A program made the position numbers and the translations under genes. From NCBI GenBank assembly GCA_020060235.1, contig JAGVAO010000214.1, forward strand, positions 1-36,121: DNA of 36,121 bases. The letters run 5' to 3'. Positions 1 through 7,177 of the stretch are shown in pieces (the first letter of the stretch is position 1; every line of letters starts with the position of its first letter). This DNA comes from Anaerolineales bacterium (lineage in GTDB: Bacteria > Chloroflexota > Anaerolineae > Anaerolineales > Villigracilaceae). Under the pieces are notes generated by a model. It had not been told where the DNA came from. It did no database searches and saw only the letters and a list, made by a program, of their open reading frames with translations.

Positions 1-50
1 CAGGAATTGGGTCAATGTGTCGGTTTGAGAGGTCATTCGCTGTTGATTTA

Positions 51-122
51 GGGTCAGTATCCAGTATTCAGGTTTTGTGTGCTTTTATTTGGGTAACTGA
101 TAACTGGTAACTGGTCACTGCC
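51..122. repeat. Palindromic repeat, copy A (CAGTATCCAG family)
   Basis: The left arm (about 51-75) carries CAGTATCCAGTATTCAG. The right arm (about 91-122) carries CTGATAACTGGTAACTGG and then CACTGCCC. The arms are imperfect reverse complements around an AT-rich loop. The right arm ends against the stop codon of the minus-strand gene at 123-521, so the element sits in the 3' flank of that gene. The same word family recurs near 1.7, 23.7 and 33.9 kb. Bases 1-50 show nothing recognisable. Confidence 0.7.
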
Positions 123-521
123 CTAATGCTCATCCAATTTATCGGGCAGGATTTTGTAAATGACGCGCACTTCGCCGGGGCCGTTGCCGCGCCAGGGTTT
201 GTCAATGTAGTATTTGCGCGCCAGTTCTTTGATATGCTCCAGCCCGCCTTCTTCGGTGATTTCAACCACCTGCCCACGAATTTGCAGGTAGCGGTAAGGG
301 TCGCTAGGGTCCTGAATGACCATCGCTACTCTGGGGCGGGCGCGCATGTTGCGGTCTTTGGTGCGGCCTTTGGCTGAATTGATGAGAATGTGTTGGTCGT
401 CATGGTTGAACCAGATGGGAGTCACCTGCGGGGAACCGTCCTTCATGGTGGTTGCCAGGAACAGGAACGCGCGGGTCTCGTCTTTGAGCAGGTCGTGGTA
501 TTTTTCGGGAATGTTTTTCAT
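123..521 (-). CDS. PPOX-class, probably F420-dependent, flavin-split-barrel protein
   Basis: A 132-residue protein of the pyridoxamine-5'-phosphate-oxidase-like split-barrel superfamily. Sequence marks are an early FLATTMKDGSPQVTPIWF strand pair, a central KGRTKDRNMRARPRVAMVI segment typical of cofactor-phosphate binding in the F420/FMN branch, and a later YLQIRGQVVEI strand. Length suits the single-domain family. It overlaps the upstream pyrophosphatase gene by four bases (ATGA), so the two are translationally coupled. cofE and an NADPH:F420 reductase lie just upstream, which favours F420 over FMN as cofactor. The substrate cannot be read from sequence. A palindromic repeat follows the stop directly. 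Confidence 0.85.
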   Translation of the reverse strand: MKNIPEKYHDLLKDETRAFLFLATTMKDGSPQVTPIWFNHDDQHILINSAKGRTKDRNMRARPRVAMVIQDPSDPYRYLQIRGQVVEITEEGGLEHIKELARKYYIDKPWRGNGPGEVRVIYKILPDKLDEH

Positions 522-874
522 GTTTCGTCCTTGTCGGGGCGTTTGAGCAACTCGGCGCGCATCAGGCCACTGTTGTGAAAGCCAAGCGCGGTTTGAGTTT
601 CTTTGGGTGTGCAGCCGAGCAATAGTTTAATTTCGCTGTCGCGTTTGTGCAAATCGACGATGACGAGGATGGCTTGCAAGGGATGTCCCGGTACCGAGCC
701 GCGCCACAGGTCGATGCCGTCGCCGTCGGCGGAGGATGTCCCGGCCAGGTAGCCGTAATCGAGGGGATAGGTGATTTCGGGGTAGCGCGGATGGCGCGAA
801 CCGGCGGGCCGGTCGATGACGATTTCGCTGGACTCAATCAGCCGGTCGAGGTAGGCCCAAAATTCATTCTTCAT
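518..874 (-). CDS. Short inorganic pyrophosphatase-like protein (family I)
   Basis: A 118-residue protein with the family I pyrophosphatase core. YPLDYGYLAGT (36-46) matches the usual YPxNYGY signature. DGDGID (51-55 region) matches the metal-binding DGDPxD, and a further acidic HKRDSEIKLLLG strand may supply the third Asp. It is clearly shorter than the usual soluble enzyme (about 175 residues in E. coli), mainly for lack of C-terminal helices, so it is either a minimal enzyme or a derived one. It lies 16 bases after cofE and overlaps the PPOX gene. Removing PPi or related phosphates near F420 metabolism is plausible but inferred. Confidence 0.75.
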   Translation of the reverse strand: MKNEFWAYLDRLIESSEIVIDRPAGSRHPRYPEITYPLDYGYLAGTSSADGDGIDLWRGSVPGHPLQAILVIVDLHKRDSEIKLLLGCTPKETQTALGFHNSGLMRAELLKRPDKDET

Positions 875-890
875 TCTTGAAACTCATCTT

Positions 891-1655
891 TTACCTGAAC
901 ATGTCCTGCTCTTTGGGCCGCAGCAATTCTTTCAGCGACCCCTCGCGCAGGGGATAGGGAAATCCGCGCACATGCACGGCGGGTGTCCCCTCGGCGGCCT
1001 GTCCCATGACCAGGCTGGCGGCGGCGGCCAGTTCGTCAGCGGCGGCGACAATCGTTATTTTTAGCGTGTAACCAAAAAGGTCGTTCCAGCCGCGCTCGTC
1101 CACCAGGCCGGGTAGTCCGCTCAGGCCGATGGCGACCCCGACCGTCCCCAGCCGCCAGGCGCGGCCATGCGAGTCGATAATCATCACGCCCAGGCGTTTG
1201 CCACTGGCGGTTTCCAGTGCGGCGCGGATTTCATCGGCAGAACCGTCAGGGTTTTCGGGGAGCAGCAGCGCCCAGTTGTCGTGACCTTCGCCGCCCACGT
1301 TGGACTGGTCGATGCCCGCGTTGGCGCACACAAATCCCAGCCGGTGTTCGACGATGGCTGTCCCCATGCGCGCGCGCAGGATTTGGCTGCTTTCTTGCAA
1401 TAGAAGTTCCGCAATGCGCGGGTCTTTGCCCGTTTTTTCGGCCAGTTCGAGCGCGGCTGCCGACGGGCTGACGCTGGCGAGGTTGACCAGCCGGTTTTCG
1501 GCCTTGCTGACAATTTTCTGCGCCAGGACGAGGATGTCGCCGTCCTGCAAGTCGATTCCCGTCTCGCGCAGGCTGTTAAGAAGAAACTCCGCCAGGTTGT
1601 CGCCCGGGCGGATGAGGGGAATGTTGGGGAGGGGGGTGAGTACGAGAGGCGGCAT
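891..1655 (-). CDS. cofE: Coenzyme F420-0:L-glutamate ligase (CofE)
   Basis: A 254-residue protein expected to add L-glutamate to F420-0 (GTP-dependent gamma-glutamyl ligation), making the side chain of coenzyme F420. Family marks are the N-terminal PLPNIPLIRPGDNLAE with following DGDILVLAQKIVSKAE, the SQILRAR segment, the central GFVCANAGIDQSNV motif, and LGVMIIDSHGRAWRLGTVGVAIG, which holds conserved metal/substrate residues. Length matches single-domain CofE rather than the FbiB fusion. The gene sits between npdG upstream and pyrophosphatase/PPOX downstream. No other F420 biosynthesis gene is in the window. The upstream spacer is occupied by a palindromic repeat and no good Shine-Dalgarno is visible. 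Confidence 0.93.
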   Translation of the reverse strand: MPPLVLTPLPNIPLIRPGDNLAEFLLNSLRETGIDLQDGDILVLAQKIVSKAENRLVNLASVSPSAAALELAEKTGKDPRIAELLLQESSQILRARMGTAIVEHRLGFVCANAGIDQSNVGGEGHDNWALLLPENPDGSADEIRAALETASGKRLGVMIIDSHGRAWRLGTVGVAIGLSGLPGLVDERGWNDLFGYTLKITIVAAADELAAAASLVMGQAAEGTPAVHVRGFPYPLREGSLKELLRPKEQDMFR

Positions 1656-1663
1656 TGCAGGTC

Positions 1664-1745
1664 TTCAGTATCCAGTGTTTAGCAACCAGTACCCAGCGTT
1701 AGGTTACTAAATACTGGGCACTGGTTACTATTTACTGACCACTGA
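1664..1745. repeat. Palindromic repeat, copy B, overlapping the npdG stop codon
   Basis: The left arm has CAGTATCCAGTG, AACCAGTACCCAGCG. The right arm has ATACTGGGCACTGGTTACT, then ACTGACCACTG. The arms pair imperfectly over about 36 bases, with several positions compatible with G-U pairing. The right arm runs into the 3' end of npdG, so the last codons (Ser-Gly-Gln-stop) lie inside the repeat. The left arm begins 8 bases from the cofE start codon. Confidence 0.8.
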
Positions 1746-2403
1746 TTCCAGTTATCTTGATTCCCGCATGGGTTGAGCCGTATTGTTTGTTCATGTAAAT
1801 CAGGATGCTGGTCAGCCCTTCGACCACCACCGAGTTTTCAATGGGGCCGGCGTCCCAGCCGGTCAGCCCGGCGGCGGCCACCAGTTTGAGCACTTCCTCG
1901 CGGGCGGCTTTGCTTGTACCGGTGATGAGCACGTCGCAGGGAGGTTCGCCCTCGGTCATAAGGTGTTCGTGCGAAATATTCTGGAAAGCATCGACGACCT
2001 GTACGCCCTCGCCGAGGAGTTCAACCGCTTCTTGCGCGGCACTGCCAGCGGGGGGCATCTGCACTTTGGTGACCTTTGGCGGGACGAGCGGCACGGTCAC
2101 ATCGACCAGGATTTTGCCTTGCAGGGCATCTTTGACGGTCAACAGGGTGTCTTTGTGCGCGGCATACGGGACGGTCAGTACAACCAAATCCGCTTTTTGC
2201 GCGGCGGACAGGTTGTCCAGCCCTTCGATGGAGGCGTCGCCGAGCATCTCCGTCAGTTCAGCGGCGGCGGCTTCGGCTTTTTCAGGGGTGCGCGAGCCGA
2301 TAACGACTTGGTACCCGGCCCTGGCCCAGCGATAGGCCAGTCCCTTGCCTTCTTTGCCGGTTCCGCCGAGAATGGCGATGGTCATCATCAATGAGTCGGT
2401 CAT
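1732..2403 (-). CDS. npdG: NADPH-dependent F420 reductase
   Basis: A 223-residue Rossmann protein that interconverts NADP+/NADPH and F420/F420H2. The N-terminal TIAILGGTGKEGKGLAYRWA holds the GGTGxxG dinucleotide loop. VVIGSRTPEKA is the segment that reads the NADP phosphate (SRT). DLVVLTVPYAAH and KILVDVTVPL follow, as in the F420-dependent NADP reductase family. The reading frame could extend upstream to 2490, but the ATG ending at 2403 has an AAAGGAAC ribosome site at good spacing and matches the usual N-terminus. The 3' end lies inside a palindromic repeat. Context is the F420 block. Confidence 0.92.
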   Translation of the reverse strand: MTDSLMMTIAILGGTGKEGKGLAYRWARAGYQVVIGSRTPEKAEAAAAELTEMLGDASIEGLDNLSAAQKADLVVLTVPYAAHKDTLLTVKDALQGKILVDVTVPLVPPKVTKVQMPPAGSAAQEAVELLGEGVQVVDAFQNISHEHLMTEGEPPCDVLITGTSKAAREEVLKLVAAAGLTGWDAGPIENSVVVEGLTSILIYMNKQYGSTHAGIKITGISGQ

Positions 2404-2434
2404 AGGGTTCCTTTTAACGGTGGTAATTCGGAGT

Positions 2435-2454
2435 CCAACGTCTCCTGACGTTGG
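2435..2454. repeat. 8-bp perfect hairpin between ssnA and npdG
   Basis: CCAACGTC (2435-2442) and GACGTTGG (2447-2454) form a perfect 8-bp stem with a 4-base loop. It is followed by GTTTTT on the plus strand. That resembles a terminator, but both neighbours are transcribed on the minus strand, where it would be a leader hairpin about 30 bases upstream of the npdG start. It may be part of a dispersed repeat. Confidence 0.6.
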
Positions 2455-2462
2455 GTTTTTAT

Positions 2463-2477
2463 GGGTCGCCCCTGCTG
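2463..2477. repeat. 15-base match to the end of the 32.2-kb MITE-like element
   Basis: GGGTCGCCCCTGCTG here is identical to 32287-32301, the right inverted end of the 99-base element, including one flanking base. It lies two bases beyond the ssnA stop codon. Only one arm is seen, so this is a solo end or remnant. Confidence 0.6.
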
Positions 2478-2479
2478 GA

Positions 2480-3823
2480 TTACGCGACAAATTTATTGTA
2501 CTTTTCCCACACTTTCGGGGCGTGTTCGCGGGCGTGGGCGGCGATTTCGGTTTCGTCGAGGGTGAGCAGTTGGCGGTCTTTCATCAGCCATTGGCCGTTG
2601 ACGATAGTCCCCGTTACCATGCTTTCGCGGAAGCCGAATAAGATGTGCCAGGGTAGGTTCCCCGCCGCCAGCGGGGTGGGCGGGTTGTAATCCACCAGCA
2701 TCAGGTCGGCGGCGGCGTCTTTTTGGATGATGCCTACCGGCGCGCCGTACAGGCTGCTGGCAAAGGCGGCGTTGTTGTAGACGGCCATGTCGGTCAGGGT
2801 GTAGCCGCCCATGCGGCGCGGGTCTTCACGGGCGATTTTGTGCATCAGGTAGGCGGCGCGCCACTCTTCCCACATCGAATTGGAGAATCCGTCGTTGCCC
2901 AGGCAGACGCGCACCCCGGCTTCGAGCATGGCTTCGGTCTTTGCCACGCCGACGGCGTTGTTCATGTTCGAGCGCGGCTGGTGGGTGACCCAGGCGCGAC
3001 TCCCGGCCAGGGCCTGGATTTCGCTCTCCTCGACATGCACGGCATGGACGATGATGCTCTTTTCGTCCAGTGCGCCGTGACGCGCCAGCCATTCGATAGG
3101 CAGGCCGTCGCCGCGTTTCTTGAGCGTTTCGCGGTCGTCGGTCGATTCGCTGATGTGGATGTGGATGCCAGCGTCCAGCCCGGCCAGGGATTCGAGACAG
3201 GCCTCGAGGGTGGGCGTGGAAATCGTCAGCGGGGCATGCAGGCCAAAGGCCGCGCGCAGCAACGGGCGGTTGCCACCGGACACGGCTTTGATGAAGTTAA
3301 CGTTTTCTTCGATGGCCTCGCGCATTTTGGCCTCGCCGTAGCGGTCGGTGGTTTCGTAGCATAGTGCCGCTCGCAGGCCGGCCTTTTCGACCTCCTGGCC
3401 GATGGCATTCAGGGAACCGGTCAGGAAGTTGGGCGAGGCGTGGTGGTCGATTAATGTGGTTGTGCCGTGCTTGATGGCATCCACCAGGCAGACCAGGGCC
3501 GAAAGGCGCACGGCTTCCTCGTCCAGGGCCTGGTCGAGCGGCCACCACAGGTTGTCGAGAATTTGCGAGAAGCGCGAAGCGGGTTCGCCGGGGATGGCGA
3601 GTCCGCGCGAGTACATGCCATAGAAGTGAGTGTGGGCGCAGATGCTTCCGGGTAGGAGCAACTGTCCACGCGCATCGTACAGCGGGGCGTCGGGGTGGCG
3701 CGCCCTGAGTTCGGCTGAAGGGCCGAAATCGGCTATTTTGCCGGACTCAATCAAAAGGGCCGAATCGGCCAGGATTTCATTCGGCTTCCCCCAGGTGACG
3801 ATGGTGGCGTTGGTTATCAGCAT
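2480..3823 (-). CDS. ssnA: SsnA-type aminohydrolase (amidohydrolase superfamily)
   Basis: A 447-residue metal-dependent hydrolase. The N-terminal half-barrel (ATIVTWGK...ILADSALLIESGKI) leads to AHTHFYG (63-69), with the HxH metal pair, then LWWPLDQALDEEAVR and HGTTTLIDHHASP. The latter two segments are characteristic of SsnA rather than generic cytosine/MTA deaminases. HIHISES and LGNDGFSN supply later metal/catalytic His and Asp. SsnA is often linked to purine or selenium-dependent purine catabolism, but no such genes are present here and the substrate is unknown. It starts one base after the NACHT gene stop (TAATATG), so the two are co-transcribed. Confidence 0.88.
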   Translation of the reverse strand: MLITNATIVTWGKPNEILADSALLIESGKIADFGPSAELRARHPDAPLYDARGQLLLPGSICAHTHFYGMYSRGLAIPGEPASRFSQILDNLWWPLDQALDEEAVRLSALVCLVDAIKHGTTTLIDHHASPNFLTGSLNAIGQEVEKAGLRAALCYETTDRYGEAKMREAIEENVNFIKAVSGGNRPLLRAAFGLHAPLTISTPTLEACLESLAGLDAGIHIHISESTDDRETLKKRGDGLPIEWLARHGALDEKSIIVHAVHVEESEIQALAGSRAWVTHQPRSNMNNAVGVAKTEAMLEAGVRVCLGNDGFSNSMWEEWRAAYLMHKIAREDPRRMGGYTLTDMAVYNNAAFASSLYGAPVGIIQKDAAADLMLVDYNPPTPLAAGNLPWHILFGFRESMVTGTIVNGQWLMKDRQLLTLDETEIAAHAREHAPKVWEKYNKFVA

Positions 3824-3824
3824 A

Positions 3825-6410
3825 TTATCCTAATCCATATTGCATGGGCGGCGGCAGTTGCACACCGGCGCGGGCGTAGTCGCACAGGGTTTGGTAGACC
3901 AGTTCCTTTAGTTCGTGGTCGTCGCTGAAGTGGGCGCGATACAGTTCGGCAATAATGCCCTCGGAGGGCGTCTGGCGCAGGTAGGACAATGCGGCGCGCT
4001 GCTCGTCGTAATTTTCGCCCTTGAAGGCCAGAAGGAGCATGTCGGTGGCAATCTGGCCGGGGCTGATGCCCATGCCCTGCTTGCCGGCAAATTCAATCAG
4101 CCAGGGCGTTTCGGCGGGCGGGGTCAGGCGGCGTGGAATGCGCGGGTCAGGGCGCGAACGGCTGTCGAGCAGTTCGACGGCCACATTGCGGACGACCCAT
4201 TGTGTGTCTTCAACCTGGGTTTTCTCGAGCAATTCGAGCGCCCAGTCTTCGGGGATGCGCGCCAGGCCGTAGGCGATGGCGCGGCGCATCAGGATGTCGT
4301 CACTGTTGATGCCCTCGCGCAAGGCTTCGCGGCCTTCGGAGAGGTCGTTGGCGAGCGATTCAGCAGCGGCGCGGCGCAGGTCTTCGTCCCCTTGCAGCAG
4401 GGCAGACGCGACCGCCTCGAGGGCCGGTGGTGTGCCGATGGCCACCAGCGCCAGGCAGGCGGCGCGTTGGGCCGGGCCGATGGTCTGGGTCAGAACGCGG
4501 GTCAGCCCTTCGACGGCCTTGGCATCGCGCATGATTCCCAACCCGAGGCAGGCCATCAGGCGCAGTTCGTCAGACGGCGAGAGCAGCAACTGCCTGAACA
4601 GCGCGCCCATGTTCGGGTCGCCGTTGAGCGCAAAGGCCGCCGCCACCTGTCCGCGCAGGGCCAGCGGGTTATCGCTGTTTTGCAAAATTTCGACCAGCCC
4701 GGCAATCAGGCTGTTGCGCCAGGGCGCATTGCGCGGGGTGTCACGCAGGGTTCGCGCCGCAGTCAGTTGCGGGCGCATTAAGATTGGGTCAGATTCGGCC
4801 AGCAGGCTCTGGATGAGCGGCGTGGCATCGCTGAAAGCGGCCAGGTAGCGCATCACCTGGGTGCGTCCGCTCCAGGCAGGCTGGCTCAAGATGGGTTCTG
4901 CCGCGCCTGGCCCGCGCAGTCCTTGTCCGGCCAGGTACGCGCCAAAAACGGGATGGCTGAAACGCATCCGGTTTTTGGCGTGGCTGGTCAGCAAGCCGCT
5001 GGCGCTTAAATTTCCGGTGATGGATTGGGGCGCTGTGCTGGCCGGGGCGGGACTCTTCTTCCTGTCCTTTTCTCCGGGCTGTAAAGCCTCCGCCGCGGGA
5101 ACGGACTCCTCCGCGCCTGTCTCGCTGTCTTCGGGGGTTTCCTCCACCGCCGGGGCGCTGGCAGCCTCTTCGGCCAGTGGCAGGTCGAAAGACTTGACCC
5201 ACTCCCTGGCCTGGTTGTTGTCGAAGGCGGCAATCCCGTTCAGGCTGGCCTGGGCGCCGAGCACTTGCAGGGCCTCGAGCGGGATTTTTGCGGTAGCCAG
5301 CCGGCGGATGTGGGCTTCGATGGCGTCCAGCGGGCGCGGGCCGCGCACATCACCGGCATAGCCCGCCCAGAGTTTTAGGGTCAGTTCGAGCGGGGTTAGT
5401 CCAAAATTATCGGCGGCCAGCCAGCGTTGCAGGAGCAGGTTGTCCACATCGGGAGCGGTTTGCGCCCAGGTTTCGTTTTTGACGTATTTGAGCCAGAGTT
5501 CATCCCACTTGCGCATGAATTCGTCCTGCTTTTGCGCATCCCAGGGCAGGACGGCAAGCGGCCTGAAACCGAGTTGTAGCAACCCATCGATGTACTCGTC
5601 AGACCCGGCGGCCATGACACGGATTTTTGGATAAGCGCGCAACAACAGGCGCAGATAGCCTGAAACTTCCTGCACGCCGCTCTGGGGCAATTCGTCCAGG
5701 CCGTCGAGCAGCAGTAAGGCGCGTCCGGTCTGGAAGGCGTATTTCACAAATTCGGGCATGCGCGTTGCATCCAGAACGGATGCACGGCTGGATTGGTGGT
5801 CGATGATGGGACTGAGCAGGTCTTCCGGCTTCTTGGGTTCTGCGATGGGCAATCCCAGGTCGAGGGCGTGCAGCAGGAAGGGAATGGCCTCATGTAAAGT
5901 CCCTGCGCCGGGCAGGCGGTTGACAACCTGGCTGGCGAGGTAGGCCAGGGCGGTGGTTTTTCCCGCGCCCGGCTGCCCGGTCAGGACGATGTTCGCGCCG
6001 CCATCCAGTGCTTCGGCCAGCCCCAGACTTGGCGCGCCGTAGAAAGCGCCCACTTCGGGCCAGTCGGGCATATAAGGAATGCTTTGCTCGACAATTTCTT
6101 CATGGTGGGGCGCCATTCCCGGCTCGATTTGGGCAGGCGGGGCCAGCAGCCTCGGCTCGACCATGATTTCCTCCAGCGAAAACAGGGATGCGGCAATGTG
6201 CATCTCCTGCGTCTGGCGGTAGACGATTTTCCGGTGGCTGTCCTCGATACCAGAACTGGCACGTAGTTTGGCTTCCTCGCGCTGTTGCTTCAATGCCTCG
6301 ATGGCGTTGCGCAGGCTGGGCCGCAGCGATGCCAGGATGGCCCAAAAGATTGTGGCGACAATCGCGCCAATCCAGAACGAGAGCATGTCGATGCTGGGCA
6401 GACGGTTCAT
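3825..6410 (-). CDS. Membrane-anchored NACHT-type ATPase with C-terminal HEAT-like repeats
   Basis: An 861-residue protein. Residues 9-29 (SFWIGAIVATIFWAILASL region) form one transmembrane helix, followed by a basic/coiled linker. Then comes a P-loop NTPase domain with Walker A GQPGAGKTT (145-153) and Walker B LLLLDGLDEL (232-241), the form typical of NACHT/STAND ATPases. A Pro/Glu/Ala-rich low-complexity linker (about 405-450) is followed by a C-terminal array of HEAT-like helical repeats (about 540-861: LRLMACLGLGIM, ACLALVAIGTPPALEAVASALL, AAAESLAND). No nuclease, TIR or protease domain is visible. The gene lies 9 bases after the zinc-ribbon gene and 1 base before ssnA. STAND proteins act as ligand-triggered switches; what this one senses is unknown. 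Confidence 0.85.
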   Translation of the reverse strand: MNRLPSIDMLSFWIGAIVATIFWAILASLRPSLRNAIEALKQQREEAKLRASSGIEDSHRKIVYRQTQEMHIAASLFSLEEIMVEPRLLAPPAQIEPGMAPHHEEIVEQSIPYMPDWPEVGAFYGAPSLGLAEALDGGANIVLTGQPGAGKTTALAYLASQVVNRLPGAGTLHEAIPFLLHALDLGLPIAEPKKPEDLLSPIIDHQSSRASVLDATRMPEFVKYAFQTGRALLLLDGLDELPQSGVQEVSGYLRLLLRAYPKIRVMAAGSDEYIDGLLQLGFRPLAVLPWDAQKQDEFMRKWDELWLKYVKNETWAQTAPDVDNLLLQRWLAADNFGLTPLELTLKLWAGYAGDVRGPRPLDAIEAHIRRLATAKIPLEALQVLGAQASLNGIAAFDNNQAREWVKSFDLPLAEEAASAPAVEETPEDSETGAEESVPAAEALQPGEKDRKKSPAPASTAPQSITGNLSASGLLTSHAKNRMRFSHPVFGAYLAGQGLRGPGAAEPILSQPAWSGRTQVMRYLAAFSDATPLIQSLLAESDPILMRPQLTAARTLRDTPRNAPWRNSLIAGLVEILQNSDNPLALRGQVAAAFALNGDPNMGALFRQLLLSPSDELRLMACLGLGIMRDAKAVEGLTRVLTQTIGPAQRAACLALVAIGTPPALEAVASALLQGDEDLRRAAAESLANDLSEGREALREGINSDDILMRRAIAYGLARIPEDWALELLEKTQVEDTQWVVRNVAVELLDSRSRPDPRIPRRLTPPAETPWLIEFAGKQGMGISPGQIATDMLLLAFKGENYDEQRAALSYLRQTPSEGIIAELYRAHFSDDHELKELVYQTLCDYARAGVQLPPPMQYGLG

Positions 6411-6419
6411 GGCAGGGCC

Positions 6420-7121
6420 TTAATTGCTGAATAAAATCCGCCCGCAGAATGGACATTCCACCATTTGGGCGGCCATGCGCACTGCCTGGGCCTGGGCAGG
6501 GGTCAACCCCGCGCCGCAGGCATCGCAGGCATTATCGCTGATGGTTGTGACAGCCAATCCGCGCCGTTTCTGGCGCAGGGCCTCGTATTTTTGTAACAAA
6601 TCCGGGCTGATTGTTCCGTAGGTGGCGGCCCGTTCGGCGTTCAGGTTTTCCAGGCTGTTTCGCAGGGTGTCCTGTTCGCCTTTGAGTGACGAATTTTGCG
6701 AGATGACCCGAGCCTCGACCTGGCTGAGGTTTTTGTCGGCGTCCTGGTGGGCTTCCCGGGCTGTTTCAAGGCTGAGCATGGATTCCAGTTCGGCGTCTTC
6801 GAGCGAGGCCAGGTAACGTTTGATGGAAGCCAGGTCGTTTTGCAGGTCTTGGAGTTCTTTGGGATTTTGAATCCGCCCGCCGTACAGGCTGGCCTCGACC
6901 TGCTCCAGTTTGATGCGCTGGGCTTCGCTGGCGGCCTGGCTGGCGCGTAGGGCTTTTTCCGCTTCCCGGACGTCTGCTTCGGCCTTTTGCAGGGTGCTGC
7001 GGGCGGCTTGCATGGCGCTGTCATTTTCGAGTATGGCGCGAATGGCCTCCAGGCGCGCGGCGGCCTGGTCGATGCGGCTGTCCACTTGTTGCAGGCGGTA
7101 AATTCCGAGAACTTGACTCAT
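6420..7121 (-). CDS. Coiled-coil C4 zinc-ribbon protein (CT398/YbgI-like family)
   Basis: A 233-residue protein. Residues about 5-180 are almost entirely heptad-like helix rich in Ala, Glu, Gln and Leu, predicted as an antiparallel coiled coil. The C-terminus carries a zinc ribbon with CxxC at 199/202 and CxxC at 223/226, preceded by YEALRQKRRGLAV, the usual signature of this widespread family. The molecular role is unsettled; a nucleic-acid or assembly function has been proposed for relatives. It is the first gene of the NACHT-ssnA transcript and has a -10 box exactly 7 bases before its ATG with no Shine-Dalgarno, so it may be translated from a leaderless mRNA. Confidence 0.85.
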   Translation of the reverse strand: MSQVLGIYRLQQVDSRIDQAAARLEAIRAILENDSAMQAARSTLQKAEADVREAEKALRASQAASEAQRIKLEQVEASLYGGRIQNPKELQDLQNDLASIKRYLASLEDAELESMLSLETAREAHQDADKNLSQVEARVISQNSSLKGEQDTLRNSLENLNAERAATYGTISPDLLQKYEALRQKRRGLAVTTISDNACDACGAGLTPAQAQAVRMAAQMVECPFCGRILFSN

Positions 7122-7128
7122 ATCTAAA

Positions 7129-7134
7129 ATTATA
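7129..7134 (-). promoter_or_regulatory. -10 box TATAAT, 7 bases upstream of the zinc-ribbon gene start
   Basis: On the minus strand the order is TATAAT, TTTAGAT, ATG. Seven bases separate the box from the start codon, which places the expected transcription start at or next to the A of ATG. No purine-rich ribosome site is present. The -35 region is weak. Confidence 0.55.
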
Positions 7135-7177
7135 CACGGGATGTCGCTGAAAGAGGCCTGTCTGCGCGGAAAAGGGA

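Noticed and set aside
51-1745. CRISPR array from repeated CAGTATCCAG words
   Set aside because: Copies are palindromic, irregular in spacing and spread over 34 kb. There are no regular spacers or cas genes.
1783-2394. Long plus-strand open frame opposite npdG
   Set aside because: It is a shadow of the F420 reductase gene, with no ribosome site and no recognisable protein features.
2435-2460. Plus-strand intrinsic terminator
   Set aside because: The hairpin and T-run suit the plus strand, but no plus-strand gene lies upstream. Both neighbours are on the minus strand.
3825-6410. Established antiphage (Avs-type) system
   Set aside because: There is no nuclease or other effector domain, no neighbouring defence or mobile genes, and the operon is metabolic in content. 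Kept only as an open question.
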